Below, piece by piece: positions 36,906-45,767 of a DNA stretch of 64,000 bases. The stretch covers positions 62,001 through 126,000 of the forward strand of contig JAISZR010000004.1 of NCBI GenBank assembly GCA_031284525.1, written 5' to 3'. A program made the position numbers and the translations under genes. Origin of the DNA: Oscillospiraceae bacterium (lineage in GTDB: Bacteria > Bacillota > Clostridia > Oscillospirales > Ruminococcaceae). Numbering within the stretch: the first letter of the stretch is position 1; each line of letters starts with the position of its first letter. Below the pieces are notes generated by a model. It was not told where the DNA came from, searched no databases, and saw only the letters and a list, made by a program, of their open reading frames with translations.

Positions 36906-37892
36906 CTAAGTTAGACACATGTGTATGCGGCAAAGAGCTTCTTGAATGGAAGTTTGCGAATCATCTGAGTTGTTTTTTAGGTATACATCCAAAGTAGATA
37001 AGATATCTATGCACCGGATAATCGAATTTAAAGAGTGTTTTGATGCGAGCCTGTATGCGTTTTGGATTCGGAACATTTTGTTTTTATAAACATCTGCAAA
37101 ATCAGTCAGAACCGTTTCGGGTGCAACTTTGCAAAGGCTCGCGATTTTTGCGCGCAGCAGATCGATGAACAGGCTAGAAACGGCTGCGACTATTAAACTC
37201 GGTGGTTCATTGTTTTTCATCATGCCAGAAAGTGTTTGGTGAGCCAGCTTAAGGTTCCCCTGAACAATGGCTTTTGAGATTTCGAATGCGCTTTGTTCCA
37301 GATTGGTTTTTATCATCAGGTCAATGTCAGATTGTTCCAGCGCGTCTTTTTTGAATGCGCTTGTATATGCGCAAAGCTTTGAAATTTCGAGCATGATGAA
37401 ATGAAGGTCATGAGAACAAAGACTGACTAGGGTGGATGCATGGGTCCTCGAGATTTTTATCCCTTTAGCTTCGAATTTCGAAACCACAAAATTAACGAGT
37501 GCGGGTTCTGCCATCGCGTTTAGTTCTTTTAGCGTGACGAATTCTTCAAAGGAGCTGAGCAGCCGGGTAGCGGTGGCATTTAACTTGTTTTCGGTTCTTA
37601 AAAAAACTAGGTAGCTTTGGTCCGAAACATTTGCCAAAAAAGCTAAGAAACTAGCTACTTCCTTTTTGTTCAAGTTTTCCCAGGCAAAGTCATAAACTAG
37701 GACGCATCTTTTTTTTTCGGCAAAGGGGATTGTTTGTGTGGCATCTATTATTTCATAAAGTTTAAAATCTTCTTTAAAAGTTGTGAGATTGCAGGGTTGC
37801 TGTATATTAATTTCTCTCAAAAGGTCCTCGACAAATTTGCTCTTCAAATAGCTGTCAGAACCATAGATTATGTATGTATTATCTTTGCCCAA
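36906..37892 (-). CDS. holA: DNA polymerase III delta subunit
   Basis: 328 residues; the clamp-loader subunit that opens the beta clamp. N-terminal AAA+-like start YIIYGSDSYLKSKFVEDLL, then a central domain and a C-terminal helical collar typical for HolA (LRAKIASLC; FRIQNAYRLASKHS; IIRCIDILSTLDVYLK). Walker motifs are degenerate, as expected for delta. TTG at 37892 is the start; the promoter at 37932-37960 gives a leader of only about 30 bases. It is divergent from sbcD. Confidence 0.9.
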   Translation of the reverse strand: MGKDNTYIIYGSDSYLKSKFVEDLLREINIQQPCNLTTFKEDFKLYEIIDATQTIPFAEKKRCVLVYDFAWENLNKKEVASFLAFLANVSDQSYLVFLRTENKLNATATRLLSSFEEFVTLKELNAMAEPALVNFVVSKFEAKGIKISRTHASTLVSLCSHDLHFIMLEISKLCAYTSAFKKDALEQSDIDLMIKTNLEQSAFEISKAIVQGNLKLAHQTLSGMMKNNEPPSLIVAAVSSLFIDLLRAKIASLCKVAPETVLTDFADVYKNKMFRIQNAYRLASKHSLNSIIRCIDILSTLDVYLKNNSDDSQTSIQEALCRIHMCLT

Positions 37893-37931
37893 AATTAAAT
37901 CGTCGCCTCAATTCATCTTGATTTCTCTAGG

Positions 37932-37960
37932 ATTATATCACCACAAGCCGCAGCTTGCAA
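37932..37960 (-). promoter_or_regulatory. holA promoter (shares -35 with sbcD)
   Basis: Minus strand TTGCAA (37955-37960), 17 bases, TATAAT (37932-37937), with TGA just before the -10. TTGCAA is its own reverse complement and also serves as the -35 of the opposite promoter. Confidence 0.75.
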
Positions 37961-37983
37961 ACGATAAAGACTTTAGGTATAAT
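37955..37983 (+). promoter_or_regulatory. sbcD promoter (shares -35 with holA)
   Basis: TTGCAA (37955-37960), 17 bases, TATAAT (37978-37983). Transcription would begin near 37990, about 85 bases before the sbcD ATG. See holA promoter for the shared hexamer. Confidence 0.75.
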
Positions 37984-38074
37984 TTAATGGCGTAACATGG
38001 GAGGGGGCCCCGATTTTGACCTTTTGTATCACTCAGGCAAACGCACTCACTAGGTTTTCAGAAGGAAACATTGA

Positions 38075-39247
38075 ATGAAAATATTACATACTTCAGATTG
38101 GCACATTGGGCGAAATCTGGCAGGTTTTTCACTAATTGAAGATCAGCGCTATGTTTTGGGTCAACTCAAAGATTATGTCAAAAAACAGAACATAGATGTG
38201 CTGATTGTGGCGGGAGATGTTTATGATAGGGGGATACCAACAACCGAAAGCATCAGGCTGTTGGATGATGTTCTCTTTGAAATGATAAGTGAAACAAGTG
38301 CGAAGGTCCTTATAATTGCGGGGAATCATGATAATGCTGCGAGGCTCGCCTTTGGCAACCGACTTTATCAGAACAACCCGTATATTGCGGGAGAGTTCGA
38401 CGTTAATCTGCCCAAAATTACTCTTTGTGATGAATATGGCGAGGTTAACTTTTTCTTTTTGCCTCATTTTGTGCCAGAAAGGGTTGCACAGCAGCTCAGG
38501 GTTAAGGTAACAGGCGTTGATGAAGCCTTCAAGTTGATTATTGAACATAACAGGCCTCGGATCGATGAGACGAAGCGAAATGTGCTCATTGCGCACGGGT
38601 TCTTCTCGTGTTTCTTGGGTGGGAAAAGTGATTTGATTGTAACAGAACATGAGCTTCCGGTTGGCGGGATGGATGTGATAGATGTCGCGCCGGCCGCTTT
38701 TTTTGATTATGTGGCTCTTGGACATCTCCATTCGCCCCAAAAAGTTTATAGCGACAACATATGTTATGCGGGTTCGTTGCTGAAATATTCACTTAGTGAG
38801 GCTGACCAAGAGAAGGGTGTTGTTGAGGTATTTCTTGAGCAAAAAGGAACACTTGAGACAAAGATGGTTACGCTGCCTCCATTGCACGATCTAAAGGTTA
38901 TCACCGGTTTTATCAATGATATATTGGAACATCCCGATGTTTACTGCTTGGATAGGTCTGATTATATTTTTGTAAAATTGCTTGATACTGAGAGTGTTTT
39001 TGACGGGATTTACCGATTGCGTCAGGTGTTTAAGAATGTTTTGGGTTTGGGTCTTTTGAATAATGTGAGTGAAGAAGTCTTTGAGGTGACAAGGGATTTG
39101 AGCGAATCTCAAGATTTGTTGGAGCTTTTTGCCGGATTTTTCGCCAAATTGACCGGTAAGTCTTTAACGCAGGAGCAGTCGGAAATTGTTAAGCGGGTCG
39201 CGGAGTGCGGTCAATCCTTGGCCGATTGTGAGGAGGGTCGAATTTGA
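38075..39247 (+). CDS. sbcD: Exonuclease SbcD (Mre11-type nuclease)
   Basis: 390 residues. Calcineurin-like phosphoesterase motifs in order: HTSDWHIG, AGDVYDRG, IAGNHDN, IAHGFF and GHLHSPQ, with a capping domain after them. With SbcC it forms an ATP-dependent nuclease that cuts hairpins and blocked DNA ends. ATG at 38075 follows GAAGGAAA. It is directly followed by sbcC, one base apart from its start. Confidence 0.96.
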   Translation: MKILHTSDWHIGRNLAGFSLIEDQRYVLGQLKDYVKKQNIDVLIVAGDVYDRGIPTTESIRLLDDVLFEMISETSAKVLIIAGNHDNAARLAFGNRLYQNNPYIAGEFDVNLPKITLCDEYGEVNFFFLPHFVPERVAQQLRVKVTGVDEAFKLIIEHNRPRIDETKRNVLIAHGFFSCFLGGKSDLIVTEHELPVGGMDVIDVAPAAFFDYVALGHLHSPQKVYSDNICYAGSLLKYSLSEADQEKGVVEVFLEQKGTLETKMVTLPPLHDLKVITGFINDILEHPDVYCLDRSDYIFVKLLDTESVFDGIYRLRQVFKNVLGLGLLNNVSEEVFEVTRDLSESQDLLELFAGFFAKLTGKSLTQEQSEIVKRVAECGQSLADCEEGRI

Positions 39248-39248
39248 G

Positions 39249-42197
39249 ATGGTGCCACTAACATTAGAAATTTCTGCGTTTGGCCCGTTCGCAAAGGGAG
39301 TTTTTTTAGATTTTAGCAAAATTCGGGGAAATATCTTCCTGATTACTGGGTCAACGGGTGCTGGGAAGACATCATTGTTCGACGCCATATCATTCGCTCT
39401 TTTTGGTAAGGCGAGTGGTAATTCGAGGACACCGGACAATTTGAAAAGCGATTTTGCCAGTGAGGCCGATGTTTGTTTCGTGGAGTTTTGCTTCAAGCTC
39501 AAAGGGGAGATATTCAAGGTCAGAAGAGATGCACCATACGTAAAGACGACTGCAAAAGGAACCACTAGGACCATCAGTGCTAAGGCCTCCTTAACTCTTC
39601 CGGATGGTGAGATTTTAACAGGAGTTGATGCAGTAGGCACTCGCATCGAAGAAATTTTGAGGCTTAACGAGCTGCAATTTAAACAGATTGTGATGCTGCC
39701 GCAGGGTGAGTTCAAACGATTACTTGAAGCTAAGAGTGACGAAAAACAACTTATTTTCAGAAGAGTCTTTGGAACCGAAATCTTTGCTGATTTCACGAAC
39801 AGGTTGGGAGAAAAGTCGAGGGCAATTGAACAGCATATTGTTGCTTCACAAAATTTAATTTCGATGAGCCTGAAAGATTTGCCATCTAGGTTGGGCAGCC
39901 AGGAATTTTCGGCACCCGATCAGGAAGCTAATCTCGAAGTTGGCGCGGTTTTGGAGCGACTTGAGCATTGGATTTCACAAAGTGGTGAAGAGCTCGGCAA
40001 GTTGAAGGCAAGGAGCAACCGGCTTGAAGAAGAAAAAAATGAAGCGTTGGTTCACATGGAACGTGCTCAGGTAATTAGCAACAAGATGAGGGAGAAGAGA
40101 GAGCTTGAAGAGGCTTTGCAAAAATTAGAACAAGAAGGTGATGCGATTGCTTTGCTTCGCCAGAAACTTGTTTTGATTACTGCTGCAAAGGAATTAAAAT
40201 CAGATTTCCTTTTGCTTAAAGAGAAAAGAGATCAGTTGAATCAGATGGCCATTGAAATCTCAGAGGAAGAGGTCAAATTGGGGCAATACTCAGAAAAGTT
40301 GAAACAGCTTGCCGAAGAGTTTAGCCGGTTGAAGGAGAATAAAATAGATCCGATTGAAGTTAACAAACAGATTTTGAAGCTCGAGAACTTGTTGGAAAAC
40401 GCCGAAAAGACAGAGGCACTTCGAAGGGATTTGCTTCAAAAAGAAGAGATGTTGGAAGCCCTGAAATTGCGTCAAAAAGCATTAGATTTAGGCAAACTTG
40501 CTTGTAAAAACGAGCGAAAATTAAAAGAGTTAACTGACCAGATTGAGTCAATTAGGCTTGTGTTGGGATTCACAAAAAAACGAAAGGCTTTGAGTTTATC
40601 TTGCGAGAAACAAAAAGAAGTTTATTCGGTGCTTTATAACAAGTTTTTAGAAGACCAAGCTGGGCTGCTGGCGCTGAAACTCGAGTCCGGAGAGCCGTGT
40701 CCCGTGTGTGGTTCAGAAAGTCATCCGCGAAAAGCGGTTGTTAGTGGGGAGCAGATCAATCGCAATCAACTCGAAGAAGCGAGAGCCACCCTTGAGCAAC
40801 TTGAAAGCTCGCTTGCCAAGACGGATCTCGAAATAAAAGAGCAACTTGCCATGCTACAAAAAGCAGGCATAACAGACTTACAACCGCTTCAAGAAGAGGA
40901 TGCTTTGAAAATGCTTGCCCAAAAGCAGGCGTGTTTTGATGAGCTAAGCCAGATGCAGGCGGCAACTTGGCAGAGCCAGAAGTTATTAGGGTTGCCGTTA
41001 CCGAACTATTGTGAAGAAGAATTTGACGAAGAAAGATTTGGTATTGCAAAGGAAATTGCTAACCTTGAAGTTCAAATTACTAGTTTGCAGCAGGTGACAG
41101 CACCGCACAAGGGAGAATCTGTGTCCTATGAGGATGCAAAGCGTGAAATAAGTGAGCTGCAGATGAAATTGAGCCGGCAAGATGAAGAGTTCGAGAGAGT
41201 CAGAGATGAATATAGTGAGAGGCAAAGTGCAGTTTTTGAAAATCAGAACATGCTGAAACGGCTGAAAGTTAATCACGAGAAGTTGCAAGAGACATTTGAA
41301 GTGAACAGACGAGAATTTGTGAATAACCGGAAGGGAAAGGGATTTGACGAAATGAATTCCTTTTTGTGGGCTCTCGAGATGGATGGTGTGGCACTCGAAG
41401 AACAGGTGAAAAGCTATGAGAAGAGCAAACAAGAAATTTCTTTTAAGCTGGACATCTTCAAAAAAGAACTTGCGGGTGTGGTCGAAGAGAATCCCGAGGA
41501 ACTTGCAAGCACCTTAGCTTTGATGAAGACGCAGATTAATGGCTTGGATGCCGAAAAAAATAAGCTTGAGAGTACTTTGGAATTTGGCAAGCAGATCTTT
41601 TGTGCAATTGAACATGAGTGGAACAAGATCAAAGAGGGGCGCAAAGAGTGGGGGAAAGTTGATGCATTATATAAATTGGCATCGGGTCAGAACCCGCTGA
41701 AAATTTCATTTGAAAGATATGTACTTTCGCACTACTTTGACCATATAATTGACGCTGCAAACGCCAAATTGCGGGGCATGACGATGATGCGTTTTAAGCT
41801 GCGAAGAAAACAAGAAAAGAGCAAAAGGTACCTTTCTGGGCTAGATCTCGAGGTGATGGATAGTTTTACAGGAAGGGCCCGGGACGTTAACACACTTTCT
41901 GGTGGCGAGAGTTTTAAGGCGGCGCTAGCACTGGCTCTGGGCCTTTCGGAGGTGACGCAAAGCTATTCAGGTGGAACGCATATGAACACGATGTTCATTG
42001 ATGAAGGGTTTGGAACATTGGATGAAGAAGCCCTTGATTCGGCAATTGAAACTCTGATGAAATTAAAAGATAGTGGCAGACTTATAGGCATTATCTCGCA
42101 TGTATCGGAGTTGAAAGAAAGGATTAAAGAGAAACTAGTGGTGAGTTCCGGTGCGCAGGGGAGTACGGCTTGGTTTGAATCCGCTCGACCGCATTAG
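39249..42197 (+). CDS. sbcC: Exonuclease SbcC (Rad50-type ATPase)
   Basis: 982 residues: N-terminal Walker A GSTGAGKTSLFDAI, long coiled coils, a zinc hook CPVCGSESHP near residue 484 in the middle, coiled coils back, and the C-terminal ABC signature LSGGESF with Walker B MFIDEGFGTLDEEA. Partner of SbcD in end processing. ATG at 39249 follows AGGAGGG; the ORF extends upstream inside sbcD without a ribosome site. A 7-bp stem with a long loop (42199-42241) lies behind it. Confidence 0.96.
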   Translation: MVPLTLEISAFGPFAKGVFLDFSKIRGNIFLITGSTGAGKTSLFDAISFALFGKASGNSRTPDNLKSDFASEADVCFVEFCFKLKGEIFKVRRDAPYVKTTAKGTTRTISAKASLTLPDGEILTGVDAVGTRIEEILRLNELQFKQIVMLPQGEFKRLLEAKSDEKQLIFRRVFGTEIFADFTNRLGEKSRAIEQHIVASQNLISMSLKDLPSRLGSQEFSAPDQEANLEVGAVLERLEHWISQSGEELGKLKARSNRLEEEKNEALVHMERAQVISNKMREKRELEEALQKLEQEGDAIALLRQKLVLITAAKELKSDFLLLKEKRDQLNQMAIEISEEEVKLGQYSEKLKQLAEEFSRLKENKIDPIEVNKQILKLENLLENAEKTEALRRDLLQKEEMLEALKLRQKALDLGKLACKNERKLKELTDQIESIRLVLGFTKKRKALSLSCEKQKEVYSVLYNKFLEDQAGLLALKLESGEPCPVCGSESHPRKAVVSGEQINRNQLEEARATLEQLESSLAKTDLEIKEQLAMLQKAGITDLQPLQEEDALKMLAQKQACFDELSQMQAATWQSQKLLGLPLPNYCEEEFDEERFGIAKEIANLEVQITSLQQVTAPHKGESVSYEDAKREISELQMKLSRQDEEFERVRDEYSERQSAVFENQNMLKRLKVNHEKLQETFEVNRREFVNNRKGKGFDEMNSFLWALEMDGVALEEQVKSYEKSKQEISFKLDIFKKELAGVVEENPEELASTLALMKTQINGLDAEKNKLESTLEFGKQIFCAIEHEWNKIKEGRKEWGKVDALYKLASGQNPLKISFERYVLSHYFDHIIDAANAKLRGMTMMRFKLRRKQEKSKRYLSGLDLEVMDSFTGRARDVNTLSGGESFKAALALALGLSEVTQSYSGGTHMNTMFIDEGFGTLDEEALDSAIETLMKLKDSGRLIGIISHVSELKERIKEKLVVSSGAQGSTAWFESARPH

Positions 42198-42198
42198 G

Positions 42199-42241
42199 GT
42201 GGCTCGCTGCCTGAGCAGAGGGAACACAACTGATGAGCCAC
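42199..42241. terminator. Possible weak bidirectional terminator
   Basis: GTGGCTC (42199-42205) and GAGCCAC (42235-42241) form a perfect 7-bp stem with a 29-base loop between convergent sbcC and the 473-residue gene. No T-run is present, so termination is uncertain. Confidence 0.3.
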
Positions 42242-42254
42242 TAGGACCTTGTGG

Positions 42255-43676
42255 TCAGTGTCTAAATTTGTGTAAATGAGAAATGACCTTGCTTGCCAAA
42301 GCTTTTAAATGATCTTCAAAGATGAGCCACGCAGCAACACTGCCGGCAGACACAACATAAGAGGTGCTGAGCAGTTTGTTGCTTTTCGGGAGTTCTTTTT
42401 TGCGATTTGAGTCTGACCGCAAGAAGATGGCCTTTTCTTCATTTTGGGGAACAGAGCCTTTTTCTGTGATTTTTTCAGTTAGTTGCCGCTTTTTGCGTGG
42501 CGTGGATTTTTTTACTTCTCTGCGCTTTTTGATTTTTTCACTCTTGACGGGTTTGGTTATGGGCTTGGTTACCGTGGGCCTAAAATCCGCAGCAACTTCG
42601 CTGACCGCCGGCCCGAGCCCAACGGCTACAATGTCGGAGTGGGTTGTTTTGCTTACCCTTTGGATTTTTCCGTCTTCTCTTACCTCCCGCTCTTCGTCCT
42701 CCTCGCCTTCTCCCTTCCGTTTTTCTTTTAAATTTTTTGCTTTGGCAGGTTTGGGTCCCTTGGCCTTTGGGGGAGTTTTCTCCCTAACTTTGATGGTTTT
42801 CCCGTTTACAGGTTCTCCCGGGTCCCCGTAATAATTTAAGTCAATTTTATCACCAATCAACTCGATGTTGGCTAACAGTATGAAAGATTTTTGTTTGTTT
42901 TCTGGTTTTAATTCGTGCTTCGTTCCATCGTCAAGGTAGTAACGCTCAAAGTTAGAAATCACTACTTTTATGGTAGTGACGTTTTCTGGGATGGAAAATG
43001 AGAGTACTTCCATATAGTGACTTATTTGGCGATTGTCGTTGCCACCATAGAACAGTTCCACGCGCTCTGCCGCTTCTATTGTGCAGTCCGGAACGATTTT
43101 GAATTCGAAATTGTCGTTGGATGTATAGACGTTAACGCCATAAAATACCAACTCCTGTCCGAAATTTTCGGCATTGAATTCAGCGTCTGACTTCTTGAAT
43201 TGGTAGTGGGAAACTGGATCATAGTAGCATTCGCGCCATTCTTTGTTGAGGTGGTTTAGATAAAGTTTGTCGTCCTTTTTGCAATAATAAACTTTGAACG
43301 GGTCACGGCACTGATCTGTTTCGCTACCAAGGATGTATTTGCCTTCTTCGGGATTTTGGTCGTCTCTTTTTCTGGTAGCGAATGTTCCCGAGCTGTGAAA
43401 GATTTTCACTTTTAGTGTTTGCACTCCGTGAGCACGGTAAACAACGGTTCCATTATCGAGAGATAGTATGTCCCTTGCTAGGATTTTTTGGCCGTTTAAA
43501 ACTGTATTGTTCAGGTGTGCATGAGTGTAGGGAACTAGATTTACATATTGAACCCAATCTGCATCACCACTTTCAAAACCTTCGAAGTTATCAGAAACAG
43601 TTTCGGCAAAGGTAGCCAGATCGAGTGACATAACTAACAAAAAATAGAGGCTTAAAATAATGAAGAATTTTTTCAT
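42255..43676 (-). CDS. Lysine-rich exported protein of unknown function
   Basis: 473 residues, family not recognised. Signal peptide (KKFFIILSLYFLLV..., about 1-24), a beta-rich region up to about residue 290 with Tyr/Asn-rich strands and several cysteines, then a Lys/Arg/Pro/Glu-rich stalk (about 300-425), then a hydrophobic segment (about 435-455) and a basic end. The segment ELPKSN just before the hydrophobic stretch is reminiscent of a sortase motif but lacks Thr-Gly, and the tail behind is long; a plain C-terminal membrane anchor is as likely. ATG at 43676 (TTG at 43682 alternative). It has its own promoter. Confidence 0.75.
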   Translation of the reverse strand: MKKFFIILSLYFLLVMSLDLATFAETVSDNFEGFESGDADWVQYVNLVPYTHAHLNNTVLNGQKILARDILSLDNGTVVYRAHGVQTLKVKIFHSSGTFATRKRDDQNPEEGKYILGSETDQCRDPFKVYYCKKDDKLYLNHLNKEWRECYYDPVSHYQFKKSDAEFNAENFGQELVFYGVNVYTSNDNFEFKIVPDCTIEAAERVELFYGGNDNRQISHYMEVLSFSIPENVTTIKVVISNFERYYLDDGTKHELKPENKQKSFILLANIELIGDKIDLNYYGDPGEPVNGKTIKVREKTPPKAKGPKPAKAKNLKEKRKGEGEEDEEREVREDGKIQRVSKTTHSDIVAVGLGPAVSEVAADFRPTVTKPITKPVKSEKIKKRREVKKSTPRKKRQLTEKITEKGSVPQNEEKAIFLRSDSNRKKELPKSNKLLSTSYVVSAGSVAAWLIFEDHLKALASKVISHLHKFRH

Positions 43677-43750
43677 AATCAAGCGAACCTCATGGAGTTT
43701 AATAAGGAATTGTTAGACTGGAACTTAATTTTTGGTGCGAAGTAACCCAA

Positions 43751-43780
43751 ATCTTAGCACAACTTGCGAAGAGCTGTCAA
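43751..43780 (-). promoter_or_regulatory. Promoter of the lysine-rich exported protein
   Basis: Minus strand TTGACA (43775-43780), 18 bases, TAAGAT (43751-43756), about 75 bases before the start codon. Confidence 0.65.
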
Positions 43781-43943
43781 ACAAAGAAACTATTCAGTTT
43801 TGCAAAACCATTTTGCCGCGTAAAGATGCGGTCTGTCCGCTTCATGTGTCCTGTGTGATTTTATCATATCACGTTTGAGGGCGGCAGGGGCTGTTCCTAT
43901 CAACTCAACTTTCGGCGGTGTGCTTTTGAAGCAATGCGTGCTG
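43781..43943. other. Spacer between divergent promoters
   Basis: No gene. Contains a 10-bp palindrome TTTTGCAAAA overlapped by GCAAAA-CCA-TTTTGC near 43798-43816. Both small ORFs here lack ribosome sites. Confidence 0.4.
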
Positions 43944-43972
43944 TTGACACGAAGCAACCCGCGTGGTATAAT
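43944..43972 (+). promoter_or_regulatory. Consensus promoter of the rpmG-secE-nusG-rplK-rplA operon
   Basis: TTGACA (43944-43949), exactly 17 bases, TATAAT (43967-43972), plus a TGG extension before the -10. It matches the sigma-70 consensus fully and is the strongest promoter in the window, fitting ribosomal protein expression. Confidence 0.93.
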
Positions 43973-43978
43973 TCTTGG

Positions 43979-44223
43979 CAAGGCTTGGTAGTCGTTAACC
44001 CTCTTAAATATCGGCGGAGATGGACTGTTTTGGTGCGGAATATATTGCGAAGGGGTCGTTGCGTTCGAGGGGTGATACGGCTTGGTGGGTAGCTAAGCTA
44101 AAGTCTAGCAGAGGAACTGACATAAGGTTTGGTTTTGGCTCTTTCGGAGGGCGCGTGCGTCATGAAGCGGGTCCAGTCGATCTTTGTGGGTTGAACAGCG
44201 CAGATTAGCAGGAGGTGCGGAGA
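43979..44223 (+). other. Long 5' leader of the rpmG operon
   Basis: About 245 bases lie between the predicted start and rpmG. There is no tRNA and I see no known riboswitch. A 62-codon ORF (44020-44208) is present, but its GGAG touches the ATG with no spacing, so translation is doubtful. The leader could hold a structured regulator or an antitermination site; no L10- or L1-type mimic was recognised. Confidence 0.45.
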
Positions 44224-44373
44224 GTGAGAACAAAAATTACATTTGCGTGCACAAAGTGTAAACAGCGCAATTATGATACGTTCAAAAACAAGAAGAATGA
44301 TCCGGACAGGCTCGAAATGAGGAGATATTGTAGGTTTTGCAACGAGCACGTGTTGCATAAGGAGACGAAGTAG
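44224..44373 (+). CDS. rpmG: 50S ribosomal protein L33
   Basis: 49 residues read from GTG at 44224, with AGCAGGAGGT upstream. [22 protein letters not shown] and the C-terminal HVLHKETK are typical of L33. The two zinc pairs, CTKC and CRFC, show the zinc-binding (C+) form. First gene of the operon, followed by secE and nusG, the usual order. Confidence 0.95.
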   Translation: MRTKITFACTKCKQRNYDTFKNKKNDPDRLEMRRYCRFCNEHVLHKETK

Positions 44374-44399
44374 TCTGTGGGGAGAGGTGGCCTGGTAGA

Positions 44400-44621
44400 G
44401 TGGCAAAAGAGAGAGCTTTAAAGCCGAAAAATGGGTTTAAAAAGTGGTTTTCGGAGACTAAGAGTGAGCTTAAGAAGGTTACGTGGCCAACAAGAAAACA
44501 AGTTGTCAACGGAACTAACATCGTGTTTTTGATGATTGCTGTCTTTGGAACGTTGGTTTGGGTTTTTGATTTTGGTCTTACGAAACTGTTGAGTTTTGTT
44601 TTGGATAACGCTGTGTCGTGA
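44400..44621 (+). CDS. secE: Preprotein translocase subunit SecE
   Basis: 73 residues: basic N-terminus, the amphipathic FFSETKSELKKVTWPTRKQV-type segment (here WFSETKSELKKVTWPTRK) and one transmembrane helix (about 43-65). Clamps SecY in the membrane. GTG at 44400 follows GGGAGAGG; the stop overlaps the nusG GTG (GTGA). Confidence 0.96.
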   Translation: MAKERALKPKNGFKKWFSETKSELKKVTWPTRKQVVNGTNIVFLMIAVFGTLVWVFDFGLTKLLSFVLDNAVS

Positions 44622-45208
44622 CAGCAGATTGCGGGGATGGTAAGGGGCGTGGCCGTTTGAGAACAGATGGTAGTGCGGATCCGGGAGAAGCGAAGTGGTA
44701 TGTGGTGCATACGTATGCGGGGTATGAAAATAAGGTTGCTAGTAGCATAGAGAAAATTATCGATACCGGAGCACTGGGCGGAATGATAAAAGAGGTTAAA
44801 GTTCCAACGGTGGCTGTTACAGAGGTTAAGAATAACAAAAAACGAGAAGTTGAGCAGAAGTTGTTCCCAAGTTATGTTTTTGTTAGGATGGAAATGAATA
44901 ACGATTCTTGGTATATTATTAAGAATACGCGCGGGGTCACCGGTTTTGTAGGGATAGAGTCGAAGCCGCGCCCTTTATCTGATGAAGAAGTAAATAAGTT
45001 TGGCGCAAAAGGTTTTGAGTCGCATATTAAATTGGACTTTGATGTTGGGGATGTTGTCACGGTGATAGGTGGTGCTCTGGAAGGTTGCGAAGGGCTTGTG
45101 GAAAGTATTAATCGGGATAGGGGAAGTGCTAAGGTTTTGGTCAACATGTTTGGCCGGAAGACTTCGGCAGAGCTCGAGTTTAAAGACTTAAAAGCCTGTG
45201 TTAGTTAG
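44618..45208 (+). CDS. nusG: Transcription termination/antitermination factor NusG
   Basis: 196 residues: NGN domain (KWYVVHTYAGYENKV ... FPSYVFVRMEM ... TRGVTGF) and a KOW domain (DVGDVVTVIGGALEG). Links RNA polymerase with Rho or the ribosome. GTG at 44618 overlaps secE and gives a 26-residue extension before KWYVVHTY; TTG at 44657, with AAGGGGCG seven bases upstream, would shorten it to 13 residues and may be the real start. Confidence 0.95.
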   Translation: MTADCGDGKGRGRLRTDGSADPGEAKWYVVHTYAGYENKVASSIEKIIDTGALGGMIKEVKVPTVAVTEVKNNKKREVEQKLFPSYVFVRMEMNNDSWYIIKNTRGVTGFVGIESKPRPLSDEEVNKFGAKGFESHIKLDFDVGDVVTVIGGALEGCEGLVESINRDRGSAKVLVNMFGRKTSAELEFKDLKACVS

Positions 45209-45265
45209 GTTTGAGGGAAGAAAGTTTTAGAGAATAATTGAGATTTTTTGGGAGGATTGGATGTT

Positions 45266-45688
45266 GTGGCAAAAAAAGTAAAGGGCTATATTAAACTCCA
45301 AATTCCGGCGGGGAAGGCGACGCCTGCCCCACCTGTTGGGGTTGCACTTGGGCAACATGGAGTTAATATTGTTGCGTTCACAAAAGAGTTTAATGATAGG
45401 ACGAAAAATGATGAAGGGCTTATTATCCCCGTTGTGATAACTGTTTATGAGGATAAGTCTTTTACATTCATCACAAAAACGCCACCAGCTCCCGTTTTAA
45501 TTAAAAAGGCGTGCGGAATTGAAAAGGGGTCCGGAGAGCCGAATAAATCCAAAGTAGCGAAGATTGCACGCGCGGATGTTGAGAAAATTGCGCTTCAAAA
45601 GATGCCTGATCTTAATGCGGCAAACCTCGAATCCGCCGTTTCGATGATCGCCGGCACGGCGAGGAGCATGGGCGTTGAGGTCGTTTAG
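45266..45688 (+). CDS. rplK: 50S ribosomal protein L11
   Basis: 140 residues: [26 protein letters not shown] is unmistakable (proline-rich linker and thiostrepton region) and the C-terminal RNA-binding domain contains [13 protein letters not shown] at 45266 with GGGAGG ten bases upstream; the longer ORF from TTG 45248 swallows that site. Confidence 0.97.
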   Translation: MAKKVKGYIKLQIPAGKATPAPPVGVALGQHGVNIVAFTKEFNDRTKNDEGLIIPVVITVYEDKSFTFITKTPPAPVLIKKACGIEKGSGEPNKSKVAKIARADVEKIALQKMPDLNAANLESAVSMIAGTARSMGVEVV

Positions 45689-45767
45689 AGCTCGGCGGTC
45701 CGCTGGTTGAGTGAATTGCGTGGGAGAGACTGCTTGAGGTCTCGAATACCACTTAGGAGGACGTTTT

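Noticed and set aside
44020..44208. 62-codon ORF in the rpmG leader
   Set aside because: GGAG directly abuts the ATG and the peptide resembles nothing; kept only as part of the leader description.
43979..44223. SRP RNA, tmRNA or RNase P RNA in the leader
   Set aside because: Searched by eye for their conserved cores; none present.
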